Origin: Pseudoalteromonas sp. EB27
Lineage (GTDB): Bacteria; Pseudomonadota; Gammaproteobacteria; Enterobacterales; Alteromonadaceae
Assembly: GCF_001974875.1 (NCBI RefSeq)
Contig: NZ_MTQD01000019.1
Coordinates: forward strand, 27,067-91,066
Length of the DNA: 64,000 nucleotides
Direction of reading: 5' to 3'
Shown: piece by piece, positions 53,954-62,369 of the stretch
How positions within the stretch are numbered: position 1 is the first letter of the stretch
How the letters are laid out: each line of letters opens with the position of its first letter
Position numbers and translations under genes: made by a program
Notes under the pieces: generated by a model
The model's input: the letters and a program-made list of their open reading frames with translations, nothing else
Told to the model about the DNA's origin: nothing
Database searches by the model: none

Positions 53954-54153
53954 TACTGTGCACCAAAATTGTAGATTAATGCACAACAGTAAAGCAAATT
54001 TAGCTTATTTTGTCGTGATGAAAAAAAGATAATTTTTAAACACTATAACTATCATATGGTTGAGCTGGTTCATTATGATTGGTACGTAATATGCTTTTAT
54101 ATAGCTAACCCACTAAAGGGTTTAACTTATATTAAATTTCAAAGGATAAAATT

Positions 54154-54339
54154 ATGCATATACCCCCTTATACAGCTGTAGACGCAGCTATTGCTATAAC
54201 CGAAAAAACCACCGACGATCATAGTTACGCCGTTGATATGAGAGCTACAGTAATCGATTTACTTTCGCACCCTAAACACAATCAACAGGCGATGACCAAA
54301 CATGAAACAGATCAGATATTTATTCTTGGCTACAATTAA
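54154..54339 (+). CDS. small hypothetical protein
   Basis: 61 residues, soluble, beginning MHIPPYTAVDAAIAITEKT, with an AAAGGATA ribosome-binding site. No family recognised. Followed by the Fur box/palindrome region of the fumC unit, which may also terminate it. Confidence 0.6.
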   Translation: MHIPPYTAVDAAIAITEKTTDDHSYAVDMRATVIDLLSHPKHNQQAMTKHETDQIFILGYN

Positions 54340-54387
54340 AACTCAAATTAGTATCGCAAATAATTTTTATAATAACTGTTTACACTG

Positions 54388-54440
54388 AAACCGATTAAAT
54401 GTAATGATAACTATTATCGTTAACTTAAGTCGGTTTTTTT
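54388..54440 (+). terminator. long imperfect palindrome with T-run, enclosing the Fur box
   Basis: AAACCGA (54388-54394) pairs with TCGGTTT (54430-54436), and the arms continue inwards through TTAAAT/ACTTAA-like and TGATAA/TTATC pairs, ending in T7 next to the ATG at 54441. It reads like a terminator for the preceding small gene or an attenuator for the fumC unit. Confidence 0.5.
54400..54418. promoter_or_regulatory. Fur box upstream of the fumC unit
   Basis: TGTAATGATAACTATTATC matches 15 of 19 positions of the Fur consensus GATAATGATAATCATTATC. It lies 22 bases upstream of the ORF preceding fumC, so iron-replete Fur should repress both. Confidence 0.7.
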
Positions 54441-54806
54441 ATGTCTTCAAATTATGCCCAGCATCGTTACCATCAAGAACTCTCTTGCCATTGCTTAAGA
54501 CCAGGCCTGCATGCACCCATGCTCGTTGCCGATTACATAGAAACCGCCCTTAACGTTGCCAAAAAATTTGAGCAACAACGTAATCCCTTGCTTCAAGAGT
54601 TTTATCTTAGACGCACACACCATGAAATTATGAACAAAATGTGCGACCCTCTTATACATAATGCTATTCGTAAACAATGTTTAGAGCAGTTATACAAACC
54701 TTTATTAGCACTAAAACGGTTTTATAAGGTGCATAACAATACTGCACAATTTTTAATACTTGAGCGTGAAGCTCGTATTCTTAGTCACGAATTCAACCCT
54801 TTTTAA
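54441..54806 (+). CDS. FagA-like small protein preceding fumC
   Basis: 121 residues, soluble, helical, with HRYHQELSCHCLRPGLHAPMLVADYI and CLEQLYKPLLALKRFY. In Pseudomonas the Fur-repressed fagA gene precedes fumC and has a similar size and a CLxxxxxPLxxLRR-like segment; position and this segment suggest a distant relative (inference). No clear ribosome-binding site precedes the ATG, which abuts a T-run; M26 at 54516 is an alternative start. The gap to fumC is 11 bases. Confidence 0.6.
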   Translation: MSSNYAQHRYHQELSCHCLRPGLHAPMLVADYIETALNVAKKFEQQRNPLLQEFYLRRTHHEIMNKMCDPLIHNAIRKQCLEQLYKPLLALKRFYKVHNNTAQFLILEREARILSHEFNPF

Positions 54807-54817
54807 GGAGCACACTT

Positions 54818-56194
54818 ATGAGCAACTTTAGAACAGAATCAGACAGCATGGGCGAGCTAAAAGTACCTACTGATGCACTCTATCAAGCGCAAACACAGCG
54901 AGCGGTTAATAACTTTGCCATTAGTGGCTTACCTATGCCGAAGCAATTTATAACTGCACTGGCTTATATAAAACAAGCCGCAGCACAAAGTAACTGTGAG
55001 CTTGGGCATTTAAGCAAAGCTAAAGCCAATGCTATTGAGCAAGCTTGCCAAAGTATTATTGATGGCGAGCACATTGAGCATTTCCCCGTTGATATTTTTC
55101 AAACCGGTTCGGGCACAAGCTCAAATATGAATGCCAATGAAGTTATTGCAACGCTTGCTAGCCGGATAGGCAGTGAAAGCATTCACCCTAATGATGATGT
55201 AAACATGGGGCAAAGTTCTAACGATGTAGTTCCTACTGCTATCGCACTCAGTAGTGCAATAAACGTAGTGTATGAATTACTTCCTTCGCTTGAAAACTTA
55301 TCGCAAAGCCTGGAAAAGAAAAAAGCTGAAGTAGGCCATATAGTTAAAACGGGCCGTACGCATTTAATGGATGCAATGCCTGTAACGTTTGATCAAACTC
55401 TAAGTGCATGGCAGTCACAAGTTAACCATGCCGCTGCAGGAATTAGACATAGCTTAGAGCGTGTATGCGAGCTTGCACAAGGCGGTACAGCCGTTGGAAC
55501 AGGAATAAATGCAGACCCTAAATTTGCAGCAAAATTTACAGAAAACCTGAGTGCCAATGTAGGCATTAGATTTACGCCTAGTAGTAACTTTTTTTATAAC
55601 ATAGGCTCACAAGACGCCATCGTCGCGCTTTCAGGGCAATTAAAAGTACTCGCTGTCGCACAAATGAAAATAGCGAACGACTTACGCTGGATGAACTCAG
55701 GCCCACTTGCAGGTTTAGGTGAAATAGAGCTTGAAGCGCTTCAACCAGGTTCATCTATTATGCCTGGCAAAGTAAATCCTGTTATACCTGAAGCAGCCGC
55801 AATGGTAAGTGCACAAGTAATAGGTAACGACGCCACTATTACGGTAGCCGGCCAGGCGGGTAATTTTGAGCTGAATGTGATGCTGCCAGTCATTGCGTAT
55901 AATATTTTACAAAGCATAGAGTTACTTGCCAATAGCGCGCAAGCACTGGGCGATAAAGCGATTGCTAGTTTTAAAGTAAATCAGCCAAATATAGATAAGG
56001 CGCTCGCTAAAAACCCAATTTTGGTAACTGCGCTTAATCCGGTGATCGGTTATGAAAAAGCAGCAAAAATAGCGAAGCAGGCTTATAAAGAAGCCCGCCC
56101 TATTATTGATGTAGCCGAACAAGAAACCGATTTACCTCGCGAAGAACTCGAAAAATTACTCAACCCTACCAAACTAACGCAGGGCGGACTTTAA
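54818..56194 (+). CDS. fumC: class II fumarase (iron-independent)
   Basis: 458 residues. Converts fumarate and malate in the TCA cycle without an Fe-S cluster. Signatures: GSGTSSNMNANEVIA, GQSSNDVVPTA, TGRTHLMDAMPVTFDQ with the active-site His, and the superfamily signature GSSIMPGKVNPV. AAGGAG ribosome-binding site. A Fur box ahead of the operon fits use of FumC when iron is scarce. Unlike Pseudomonas, no sodA follows. Confidence 0.97.
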   Translation: MSNFRTESDSMGELKVPTDALYQAQTQRAVNNFAISGLPMPKQFITALAYIKQAAAQSNCELGHLSKAKANAIEQACQSIIDGEHIEHFPVDIFQTGSGTSSNMNANEVIATLASRIGSESIHPNDDVNMGQSSNDVVPTAIALSSAINVVYELLPSLENLSQSLEKKKAEVGHIVKTGRTHLMDAMPVTFDQTLSAWQSQVNHAAAGIRHSLERVCELAQGGTAVGTGINADPKFAAKFTENLSANVGIRFTPSSNFFYNIGSQDAIVALSGQLKVLAVAQMKIANDLRWMNSGPLAGLGEIELEALQPGSSIMPGKVNPVIPEAAAMVSAQVIGNDATITVAGQAGNFELNVMLPVIAYNILQSIELLANSAQALGDKAIASFKVNQPNIDKALAKNPILVTALNPVIGYEKAAKIAKQAYKEARPIIDVAEQETDLPREELEKLLNPTKLTQGGL

Positions 56195-56266
56195 CAGAAC
56201 AATTTTTTAGTGCCTTTAATTACTTGATAATATAGTTTTTATTGCCGTAAAAAATGCACAGTGTAT

Positions 56267-56293
56267 GATAGTGATGAATATTTCATCACTATC
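56267..56293. repeat. perfect 12-bp inverted repeat before the lipoprotein gene
   Basis: GATAGTGATGAA / TTCATCACTATC with a TAT loop, ending just before AAGG(T6)ATG of the lipoprotein gene at 56304. An operator or an mRNA hairpin next to the ribosome-binding site. Confidence 0.75.
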
Positions 56294-56303
56294 AAGGTTT
56301 TTT

Positions 56304-56837
56304 ATGCGTACCCCATTGTTAGCCATACTTTTACCACTGTGTTTAACTGCATGTTTGGATAAAGAACCCGCTAAAACACAGCAAGTAACAATCACCTCAG
56401 AAGCTGAAGCACCAAAGCAAGAGCTACAAAAGCTAGAAGAAAACACTCAATTACAAGAAAATAAAAAAAATAGTGTGGTTGCTGAAAAAATACCAAAAGC
56501 TGATTTGAAAAACGTTTCAATAGACGATATAAAAACAGCTAAAACCGAATTAAATACACTAATTGCAGATAAACAGTGTGATACAAGCACTCAATGTAGA
56601 GTAAATGCAGTAGGTAGTCGCGCATGTGGTGGGCCAAGCAGCTTTGTTGTGTACTCAACAAACGCAGCATCTGAAGATCAAGTAACAGCCCTTAGCGACA
56701 AAATTACTAAGCTTGAAAGTAGTTATAATTCACAAAAAGGGATGATGAGCATTTGTCAGCATTTAACAAAGCCAAGCACGCAGTGTGTTGAAAATAAATG
56801 TGTTAAACTTGAAGGCTCAGCGGTAAGTGCATTTTAA
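56304..56837 (+). CDS. Cys-rich lipoprotein, first of a tandem pair
   Basis: 177 residues from the ATG at 56304 (MRTPLLAILLPLCLTACLDK); an upstream ATG at 56265 lies inside the inverted repeat. The lipobox LTAC predicts lipidation at Cys about 18. A charged Glu/Lys/Gln-rich linker (about 25-85) leads to a domain with QCDTSTQCRVNAVGSRACGG-type spacing, then VYST, KITKLES, and CQ..CVENKCVKL: seven or so cysteines. The same domain makes up most of the next gene. Function unknown. Confidence 0.8.
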   Translation: MRTPLLAILLPLCLTACLDKEPAKTQQVTITSEAEAPKQELQKLEENTQLQENKKNSVVAEKIPKADLKNVSIDDIKTAKTELNTLIADKQCDTSTQCRVNAVGSRACGGPSSFVVYSTNAASEDQVTALSDKITKLESSYNSQKGMMSICQHLTKPSTQCVENKCVKLEGSAVSAF

Positions 56838-56847
56838 GGATAACGTT

Positions 56848-57249
56848 ATGAGTTGTTTACCATCAACAGTTAAACTGTCAATTATAAGCATTGCTAGCAG
56901 CATTTTATTACTAAGTGGTTGTGCTAGCACTGTGACGTCAAATGAGCAAAGTAAAAACTTGTCTGACTTGAACTATGATCTGAATAACATGGTGAGTAAT
57001 AATAGCTGCACCGCTAGCTTTCAGTGCAAAGTCCTTGAAGTCGGCGCACGTGCTTGTGGCGGACCCAGTAAATATGCTGTTTATTCAACGCTAAACACCT
57101 CTCAAGAAGAAGCGGAACAGCTTGCTCAACAAATAACAAAACAAGAAAGCATACAAAATAAAGCACAAGGCTTAACTGATTGTTCTCCTGTACTTGAAGT
57201 GCAATCGCTGTGTATTAATCAGCAGTGTCAGTCGTTTGATATAAAATAA
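56848..57249 (+). CDS. Cys-rich lipoprotein, second of a tandem pair
   Basis: 133 residues from the ATG at 56848, which has AAGGA eight bases before. The lipobox LSGC predicts lipidation. The domain repeats the pattern of its neighbour: CTASFQCKVLEVGARACGGPSKYAVYST, then QITKQESIQNKAQGLTDC and CINQQCQSFD. It begins 10 bases after the neighbour's stop. The pair arose by duplication; the first copy keeps a longer linker. Confidence 0.8.
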   Translation: MSCLPSTVKLSIISIASSILLLSGCASTVTSNEQSKNLSDLNYDLNNMVSNNSCTASFQCKVLEVGARACGGPSKYAVYSTLNTSQEEAEQLAQQITKQESIQNKAQGLTDCSPVLEVQSLCINQQCQSFDIK

Positions 57250-57272
57250 AAACGGCCACCTTAACTTCAGCG

Positions 57273-57458
57273 TTAACTTAAATATGGAATTAACGCTGAA
57301 ATTACTACCACCAATACCACGCAAATACCCGCTTTAATAATGTATTTCATGGGCATTGTTTTAAGCACCCAATATGCATAAATAAAGCGAACAAAATAAC
57401 TCGCCGCAGTACCAAACAACGCAAAAATAATTAAGTAAGCAATTAAAATAATATTCAT
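57273..57458 (-). CDS. small two-helix membrane protein
   Basis: 61 residues with two hydrophobic segments (about 3-25 and 40-60). It is the last gene of the PspA-like cluster, 20 bases after the preceding stop. Function unknown. Confidence 0.6.
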   Translation of the reverse strand: MNIILIAYLIIFALFGTAASYFVRFIYAYWVLKTMPMKYIIKAGICVVLVVVISALIPYLS

Positions 57459-57478
57459 AAAAACCTAATTAAATTATT

Positions 57479-57799
57479 TCACTTTTTATTTTTAGTGTGA
57501 GCTATTAATAAATCAGCTACTTGTTGCTTTACGGCTCGCTTGTCATCACTTTGTACATCAAAGCGACTGGCTAGTTGCGCTATTTCATCATCATTTAAAT
57601 TAAACGATAAACGTTGACGCGTTTTTTTAGACTTTACGTCTAAGCCAAGTATTTTTCGGATCATATCTGATGGAGTTAACTCTTGATCGATCGCTTGTTT
57701 TTTTATCAGCTTTTGAACTTCGCTGCTCAGATCAAATGCCATTTGCGTGGCACGTACAGCTTGTTCCTGACGTAACCACTTATCTTTAGCATCACTCAC
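57479..57799 (-). CDS. small helical protein in the PspA-like cluster
   Basis: 106 residues, soluble. Two segments (MAFDLSSEVQKLIKKQAIDQELTPSDMIRKILGL and RQRLSFNLNDDEIAQLASRFDV) have the strand-helix-helix rhythm of ribbon-helix-helix proteins, so DNA binding is possible. Its ATG overlaps the stop of the DUF2491 gene by four bases, showing translational coupling. Confidence 0.6.
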   Translation of the reverse strand: MSDAKDKWLRQEQAVRATQMAFDLSSEVQKLIKKQAIDQELTPSDMIRKILGLDVKSKKTRQRLSFNLNDDEIAQLASRFDVQSDDKRAVKQQVADLLIAHTKNKK

Positions 57800-58434
57800 T
57801 TAGCATCTCCGGGAAACAAGTCTGCAATGTCTGACATTGGACGCGTTAGCGTTAGCGATACTTCGGTTTCACCACCATCCCAAATTTCGATATTTAAACC
57901 AAAACCTTCGTTATCTGACGCTAAGCAAATCATTTCACATGGCTCACCACCTTCTTGCTCATAACGAGGCAAAGTTTGGTTGCGGTAGTCTTTATTATGG
58001 AAATAACACACATAAGGCGACTCGCTTTGTTGATAGCTTTTAGCTAAAAACTGCATAAAGCGCTCTGGTGTATTTTGCACTGTAATGTGGGTTAACGACT
58101 CTTCATCAAAAATACGCGCAAACTCATCAAGGCTAAATATTTCTTCAACTTCGTTTCGCTGAATTTTAATAGAAAAGTTAGCCCACTCTTCGCCGTCATC
58201 TTGCTCAATTTGTAAAAATACAACTTGGCCGCTATTTGTCTCAAGTACAAATTCAGTATCGCTACTATGCTGATATTGGTAAGTCTGAATATCAGTAACA
58301 CGTAACGTTTCACCTTTTAACCATGCAGGATAGGCAAATGAGTCAATAACGCTAAACATGTCGCCTTTTTTAAGTTCGCTCGGATGATTAAGCTGACGTT
58401 CTGGCTCTTTTTTAGATTTGAAAAAATTAAACAT
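57796..58434 (-). CDS. yjfK: YjfK-like protein (DUF2491)
   Basis: 212 residues, soluble, starting MFNFFKSKKEPERQL. The sequence has LKKGDMFSVIDSFAYPAWLKGETLRVTDIQTYQY and a C-terminal IEIWDGGETEVSLTLTRPMSDIADLFPG. Size, N-terminus and position after PspA/DUF2170 match E. coli YjfK. Unknown biochemical role in a membrane-stress-related cluster. Confidence 0.75.
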   Translation of the reverse strand: MFNFFKSKKEPERQLNHPSELKKGDMFSVIDSFAYPAWLKGETLRVTDIQTYQYQHSSDTEFVLETNSGQVVFLQIEQDDGEEWANFSIKIQRNEVEEIFSLDEFARIFDEESLTHITVQNTPERFMQFLAKSYQQSESPYVCYFHNKDYRNQTLPRYEQEGGEPCEMICLASDNEGFGLNIEIWDGGETEVSLTLTRPMSDIADLFPGDAK

Positions 58435-58455
58435 AGGAAGGCTGCCTTCTAAGCA

Positions 58456-58490
58456 AAAAAGGTAACTGAGAAAAACTCGGTTACCTTTTT
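58456..58490 (-). terminator. internal terminator between the PspA-like and DUF2491 genes
   Basis: Minus strand AAAAAGGTAACCGAG / CTCAGTTACCTTTTT, a 15-bp stem with one G-T pair and a TTTTT loop, followed by T. Upstream transcripts from the PspA-like gene would stop here unless read through. Confidence 0.85.
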
Positions 58491-58508
58491 AAAGTATAAA
58501 CGTAATGG

Positions 58509-59201
58509 TTAGCTATTTTGCTTCGCTTTGATACGAGCTAAAATATCAGCGCTTTTTGGACTTGTGTCGCCAATGCCTGCTTCAGCCATTTTTGCTTTTA
58601 AGTCATCGCCATTTACGTCTGACTCAAGTTGCTTTGCAGCACCAAGCTGGTCACTTCGATCTTGTTGACGCTGTTTAATGCGTTCAAGCGATTGACGAGC
58701 CGATGTCATAGACGAGCTGTTTGTATTAAGTGTGCTGTTAACAGCCATTGTTGCTTGCTGTACGCTTTCAGTGGTTTTAACCATTGTAAGTTGACGCTGA
58801 TTCTCTTTGATCGATTTTTCAGCATCTTTAACTTGCTGCTTAAGCGCAACAATGTGATTGCTAAAACCAGATAATACTTGCTCGTTTTCAGCTTTTTCAG
58901 CTTCAAAGTCACCAATTTTTTCTGCAATTTCTAATGCTAATGCTTCATTGCCCTTTTCAAGAGCTTGGCCTGCATACGCTTCATGTTCAGCGATTGATGC
59001 ATCTACAGCGCTAATTTTACGCTTAGTTTGCATTTCTTTAGCCATTACTTCAGTAAGGCTTTTTTTAGCACGGTGAAGTGCATTTTGCGCATCTGCAATT
59101 TCTTGCTCAAAAATACGGATGCCATTTTTGTCTACAATTGCTTCGCCTGCTTCACGAGCGCCGCCACGTACTGCTGTAAATAATTTTTTTAAAATACTCA
59201 T
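58509..59201 (-). CDS. yjfJ: PspA/IM30 family protein (YjfJ-like)
   Basis: 230 residues, almost wholly coiled-coil helices. Begins MSILKKLFTAVRGGAREAGEAIVDKNGIRIFEQEI, the amphipathic N-terminal helix and PspA start, then AKKSLTEVMAKEMQTKRK. PspA/IM30 proteins form ESCRT-III-like assemblies on the inner membrane. The DUF2170 gene upstream, as in E. coli yjfIJ, identifies the YjfJ branch rather than PspA of the pspF regulon. A GGAG ribosome-binding site. Confidence 0.9.
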   Translation of the reverse strand: MSILKKLFTAVRGGAREAGEAIVDKNGIRIFEQEIADAQNALHRAKKSLTEVMAKEMQTKRKISAVDASIAEHEAYAGQALEKGNEALALEIAEKIGDFEAEKAENEQVLSGFSNHIVALKQQVKDAEKSIKENQRQLTMVKTTESVQQATMAVNSTLNTNSSSMTSARQSLERIKQRQQDRSDQLGAAKQLESDVNGDDLKAKMAEAGIGDTSPKSADILARIKAKQNS

Positions 59202-59225
59202 AATCTTAACTCCACTAACTAGCTA

Positions 59226-59639
59226 TTAATCGTTTAAATACAAGGTCACGGCTTCTAGTGCATCGATAGCGTTATCGGCTAATGTCACTAGTTCGTGGGT
59301 AACGTCATCTAATGATGAATTTACCGACAGTGCACCAAAAATCGCGTATTTGTTATCGATTTTAGCAAATGCACTCAGTGGAATTGGCACGTTTAAACGT
59401 AGTAATGTTTCGTTTAACTCGTTGCGTAATTCACTCTTAACTTCATCTTCGTCAAACAAGTAGCTAATACATAAAAGCTGCTCTTGTGTTTGTGTAACAA
59501 AAATTGGAAGTTCATCATTTCCATCAACAATGACTTGTAAAACATCTTGCTCGCCAGGGTTGGCAATCAAGAAAGACTCAAAGTTAGCGCCTTCAGTTTC
59601 AAAAGAAGCTAATTTTATTGAAAGTTCATTTAATTCCAT
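59226..59639 (-). CDS. yjfI: YjfI-like protein (DUF2170)
   Basis: 137 residues, soluble and acidic, with FEVIVDGNDELPIFVTQTQEQLLCISYLF-type core (written from positions 32-62) and GALSVNSSLDDVTHELVTLADN. DUF2170 is nearly always linked to PspA/YjfJ. Two palindromic operators stand immediately upstream. Confidence 0.8.
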   Translation of the reverse strand: MELNELSIKLASFETEGANFESFLIANPGEQDVLQVIVDGNDELPIFVTQTQEQLLCISYLFDEDEVKSELRNELNETLLRLNVPIPLSAFAKIDNKYAIFGALSVNSSLDDVTHELVTLADNAIDALEAVTLYLND

Positions 59640-59659
59640 GTCTCTGCCTTTTGTCGTTT

Positions 59660-59706
59660 GACATATTATGTCTGAGTTAAGATTCTCATGGCCGACATAT
59701 TATGTC
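59660..59706. promoter_or_regulatory. twin palindromic operators GACATATTATGTC
   Basis: Identical 13-bp palindromes GACATA-T-TATGTC at 59660-59672 and 59694-59706, centres 34 bases apart (about three helical turns). Flanks extend both toward a TTGACATA/TATGTCAA consensus. They sit 20-70 bases upstream of the DUF2170 start, in the gap after the spermidine-synthase-like gene, marking a regulated internal promoter. Confidence 0.7.
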
Positions 59707-59718
59707 AACCATGTTTTA

Positions 59719-61440
59719 TTAGTTTTTATATAATTCGCTTTCTATTTGCCATGCAGTTCGGTAGTAATCATACAACTGACCAGACCCTAACCTATTGACC
59801 TCAATACTTTTAACCTTCTCAAAGTAGTGGTTAGGAAATACAAAACTTGCCAATAAATATTCTTTACTAATCCACCTTGATGGCACAGGCATAGCCGTCG
59901 CATCATTAATTCGACCACTGGCCGACTGCCCCATTTTAGTGGCTATAGTCCAGCCCCACTGCCCAAACGAAGGTATGTTTTGCTGATATTGCTCAACATA
60001 CCCAAACCCTGCAGCTTTAACCGTTTTGCCTATACTTAAAAACGCTTTTTTAGCGTGATAAGGTGAGGTTGATTGAACCGCCATTGCGCCATCGGGTGCT
60101 AATAGCTGCCGCACATGATTATAAAAGTAGTCACTGTACATTTTATTTAGATCAGGATGGTTGGGGTCAGGTAAATCAATTAAAATAGTGTCGAACTGCT
60201 TAGATTGGTCAAGTAGCCTTTCTACTTCTAAAAATGCATCACCCACAATTATATTGGCTCGCGAGTCATGCATCGATTTATTGTTTAACTGTAGTAATCG
60301 CTTATTGATGTGCTCTGGCGGCGTAAAGCCACCATCTTTATGACCGAATAAATTGAGTAGTTGCGCGTCTAAATCTATTAGCGTTACTTCACTCACAGGC
60401 CATTTTAAAACATCTCTAAGTGCAAGCCCGTCACCACCACCAATTATTAATACACGGTCGTGTCTGTTAGAGGCAAGCATTGCAGGGTAAACCAGCATTG
60501 AATGATATATTTGCTCATCAATACTTGAGAACTGTAAACGCCCATTTAAATATAAATCGGTAATTGGCTGAGGTTGGTTTTTGCTTAAGCGCTCAGTTAA
60601 TACTACGTGTTGGTATTTAGTGGCTTGTGAGTAAATTACTTTATCTTTGTATAAAACATTACTTAGATTGTTCATCCAACTACTACCAAATACTAAAATA
60701 AAGCCAAATAATGCCAACAGCACTATATGGCAAACTAAAAGTGCCTTAGCAAAGCGCACATGGGTATGATAACGCCATAAAAATGCGAGCCCTGCGATAA
60801 TATTAAATAACGCCGTCCACGCTGCAGCTTGCATTATAGGCATTGAGAGCATGATACTTACCCAAATAGCTGCACCGATACCAGCACCAATATAATCGGC
60901 ACCATAGATAGTCCCTGCGTTGTTTTCTAAAAAACGCCCATAAACGTGCTGACGAATACGCGCTATAAGCGGTATTTCCATACCAATAAATAAGCCCAGT
61001 ATTAAACCAAAAACATAAGGTAGAAAACGTGACCACTCTTGTAGCTTTTGAAATACGTAACCATTAAGTACAACATCAGGGGGTAAATTAAAAATGCTCG
61101 AAAATAAATGAGGAAGAGAATAACTAACTGCTATTACACCCGCTATCGCTAAAATGCAGCCCATGCCAATTAAAGCAATAATGCTTTCTAGCCAAGCAAA
61201 AGCGGTAAATGCATCTTTAAACCAACGTGCTAAAAAAGCGCCTAAGCCCATTGCTACAATCATAGTACCGATCATGGCGTAAATAGCGCTCTCTACTGAG
61301 CCAAGTACACGGCCAGCATAATGAGACAGTAAGTATTCATAAATAAGGCCGCACCCAGCAAGCACGGCCATAACAGTAATAAGTAATATATCGTGCCCAA
61401 GTAAGCGAGACTTACTTGGGCTAGTTGTGGTTGATGACAC
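59719..61440 (-). CDS. membrane-fused spermidine-synthase-like aminopropyltransferase
   Basis: 573 residues. N-terminal half (about 15-270) has seven or so membrane helices. The C-terminal half is a spermidine-synthase/SAM fold: KYQHVVLTERLSKNQ, LYLNGRLQFSSIDEQIYHSMLVYPA, VLIIGGGDGLALRDVLKWPVSEV and DTILIDLPDPNHPDLNKMYSDYFY, with the DL-P-DP motif where polyamine enzymes hold the catalytic Asp. It belongs to the long multi-helix aminopropyltransferase-like group found beside DUF350 and PspA genes; polyamine product is inferred. Three bases after the DUF350 gene. Confidence 0.85.
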   Translation of the reverse strand: MSSTTTSPSKSRLLGHDILLITVMAVLAGCGLIYEYLLSHYAGRVLGSVESAIYAMIGTMIVAMGLGAFLARWFKDAFTAFAWLESIIALIGMGCILAIAGVIAVSYSLPHLFSSIFNLPPDVVLNGYVFQKLQEWSRFLPYVFGLILGLFIGMEIPLIARIRQHVYGRFLENNAGTIYGADYIGAGIGAAIWVSIMLSMPIMQAAAWTALFNIIAGLAFLWRYHTHVRFAKALLVCHIVLLALFGFILVFGSSWMNNLSNVLYKDKVIYSQATKYQHVVLTERLSKNQPQPITDLYLNGRLQFSSIDEQIYHSMLVYPAMLASNRHDRVLIIGGGDGLALRDVLKWPVSEVTLIDLDAQLLNLFGHKDGGFTPPEHINKRLLQLNNKSMHDSRANIIVGDAFLEVERLLDQSKQFDTILIDLPDPNHPDLNKMYSDYFYNHVRQLLAPDGAMAVQSTSPYHAKKAFLSIGKTVKAAGFGYVEQYQQNIPSFGQWGWTIATKMGQSASGRINDATAMPVPSRWISKEYLLASFVFPNHYFEKVKSIEVNRLGSGQLYDYYRTAWQIESELYKN

Positions 61441-61443
61441 TGA

Positions 61444-62343
61444 TTATGCGCCTAGTAATGTTGCCATAGTGATACCTACAGCAAATGATACTGCTGCAGA
61501 AATAGTAGCTACACCTACATTTTTTTGACGATTAACTTCATCGGAAATATCGCAACCAGATAAAATTATTTTAATTGTCACTAAGTGCAAAATAATAAAT
61601 GCAACAAGGCTCACAACAGCGCTAATAGCCCAGTATAGTAAACTCGCATTAATATTATCAGCAGCGTAAGGTGCAACACCCGTTGCGGCTGTAATAGCTA
61701 ATGCACTACCGACTAAAAATCCAGCGTAACGAATACCCACAGCTAAGTTACCATCAACAATTGCTTGTTGTAGGCAGTCGCCACTTTTATTTGTACGCTT
61801 AAATAACTGCACTCGGTACTGGCTAACAAGTAGTAATACAACGCTACCTATAATAAAGGCGGCAATTACAATTGGAAGACCATGCCAGCCATCAGTAGCC
61901 ACCCATAATAGAGCTGAGCGAATAACGATAGCAACACTGACAACATGGCCAAAATCAATTATTGAAGCTGTAACGTTACCTTTAACGATTTCGTCGTGCA
62001 GACTTACCTTACGAAGTGCTACTTTATCTTGAAAAAAGTGACCCAACTTAATAAGTACAATTGCTAATGCGCCATAAGCTAACATTTGCAGTGCTTCTTG
62101 TTGCAGTGTTGCAGCAAAAGCTCCGCTACTTACACCCGTTAATACAATCGCCAGCGCCACCAAGCCAGCGGCAAAGCTAATACCAAAGGCAAAGTTATCA
62201 CGCTCTGTTATTTCATCATTTGCATGTAAGTTTGAAACCCAGCCTTTTATATATTTAAGGCTTACAAATAATAAAACAATAATTGCAAAATCAATCGCCA
62301 GCGCTTGCAGCGACCACATAGTTATTCCATTAAATTCATACAT
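61444..62343 (-). CDS. DUF350 double-domain membrane protein (YjfL-like)
   Basis: 299 residues, about eight membrane helices in two DUF350 repeats (about 10-145 and 150-299). AAGLVALAIVLTG, NVTASIIDFGHVVSVAIVIR and VDGNLAVGIRYAGFLVGSALAI are typical. E. coli YjfL has one DUF350 unit; this is the fused double form. It is 26 bases downstream of the lipoprotein gene and probably an inner-membrane partner of the PspA-like protein. Confidence 0.88.
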   Translation of the reverse strand: MYEFNGITMWSLQALAIDFAIIVLLFVSLKYIKGWVSNLHANDEITERDNFAFGISFAAGLVALAIVLTGVSSGAFAATLQQEALQMLAYGALAIVLIKLGHFFQDKVALRKVSLHDEIVKGNVTASIIDFGHVVSVAIVIRSALLWVATDGWHGLPIVIAAFIIGSVVLLLVSQYRVQLFKRTNKSGDCLQQAIVDGNLAVGIRYAGFLVGSALAITAATGVAPYAADNINASLLYWAISAVVSLVAFIILHLVTIKIILSGCDISDEVNRQKNVGVATISAAVSFAVGITMATLLGA

Positions 62344-62369
62344 ATTATTCTAACTCCAACTTTATTCTT

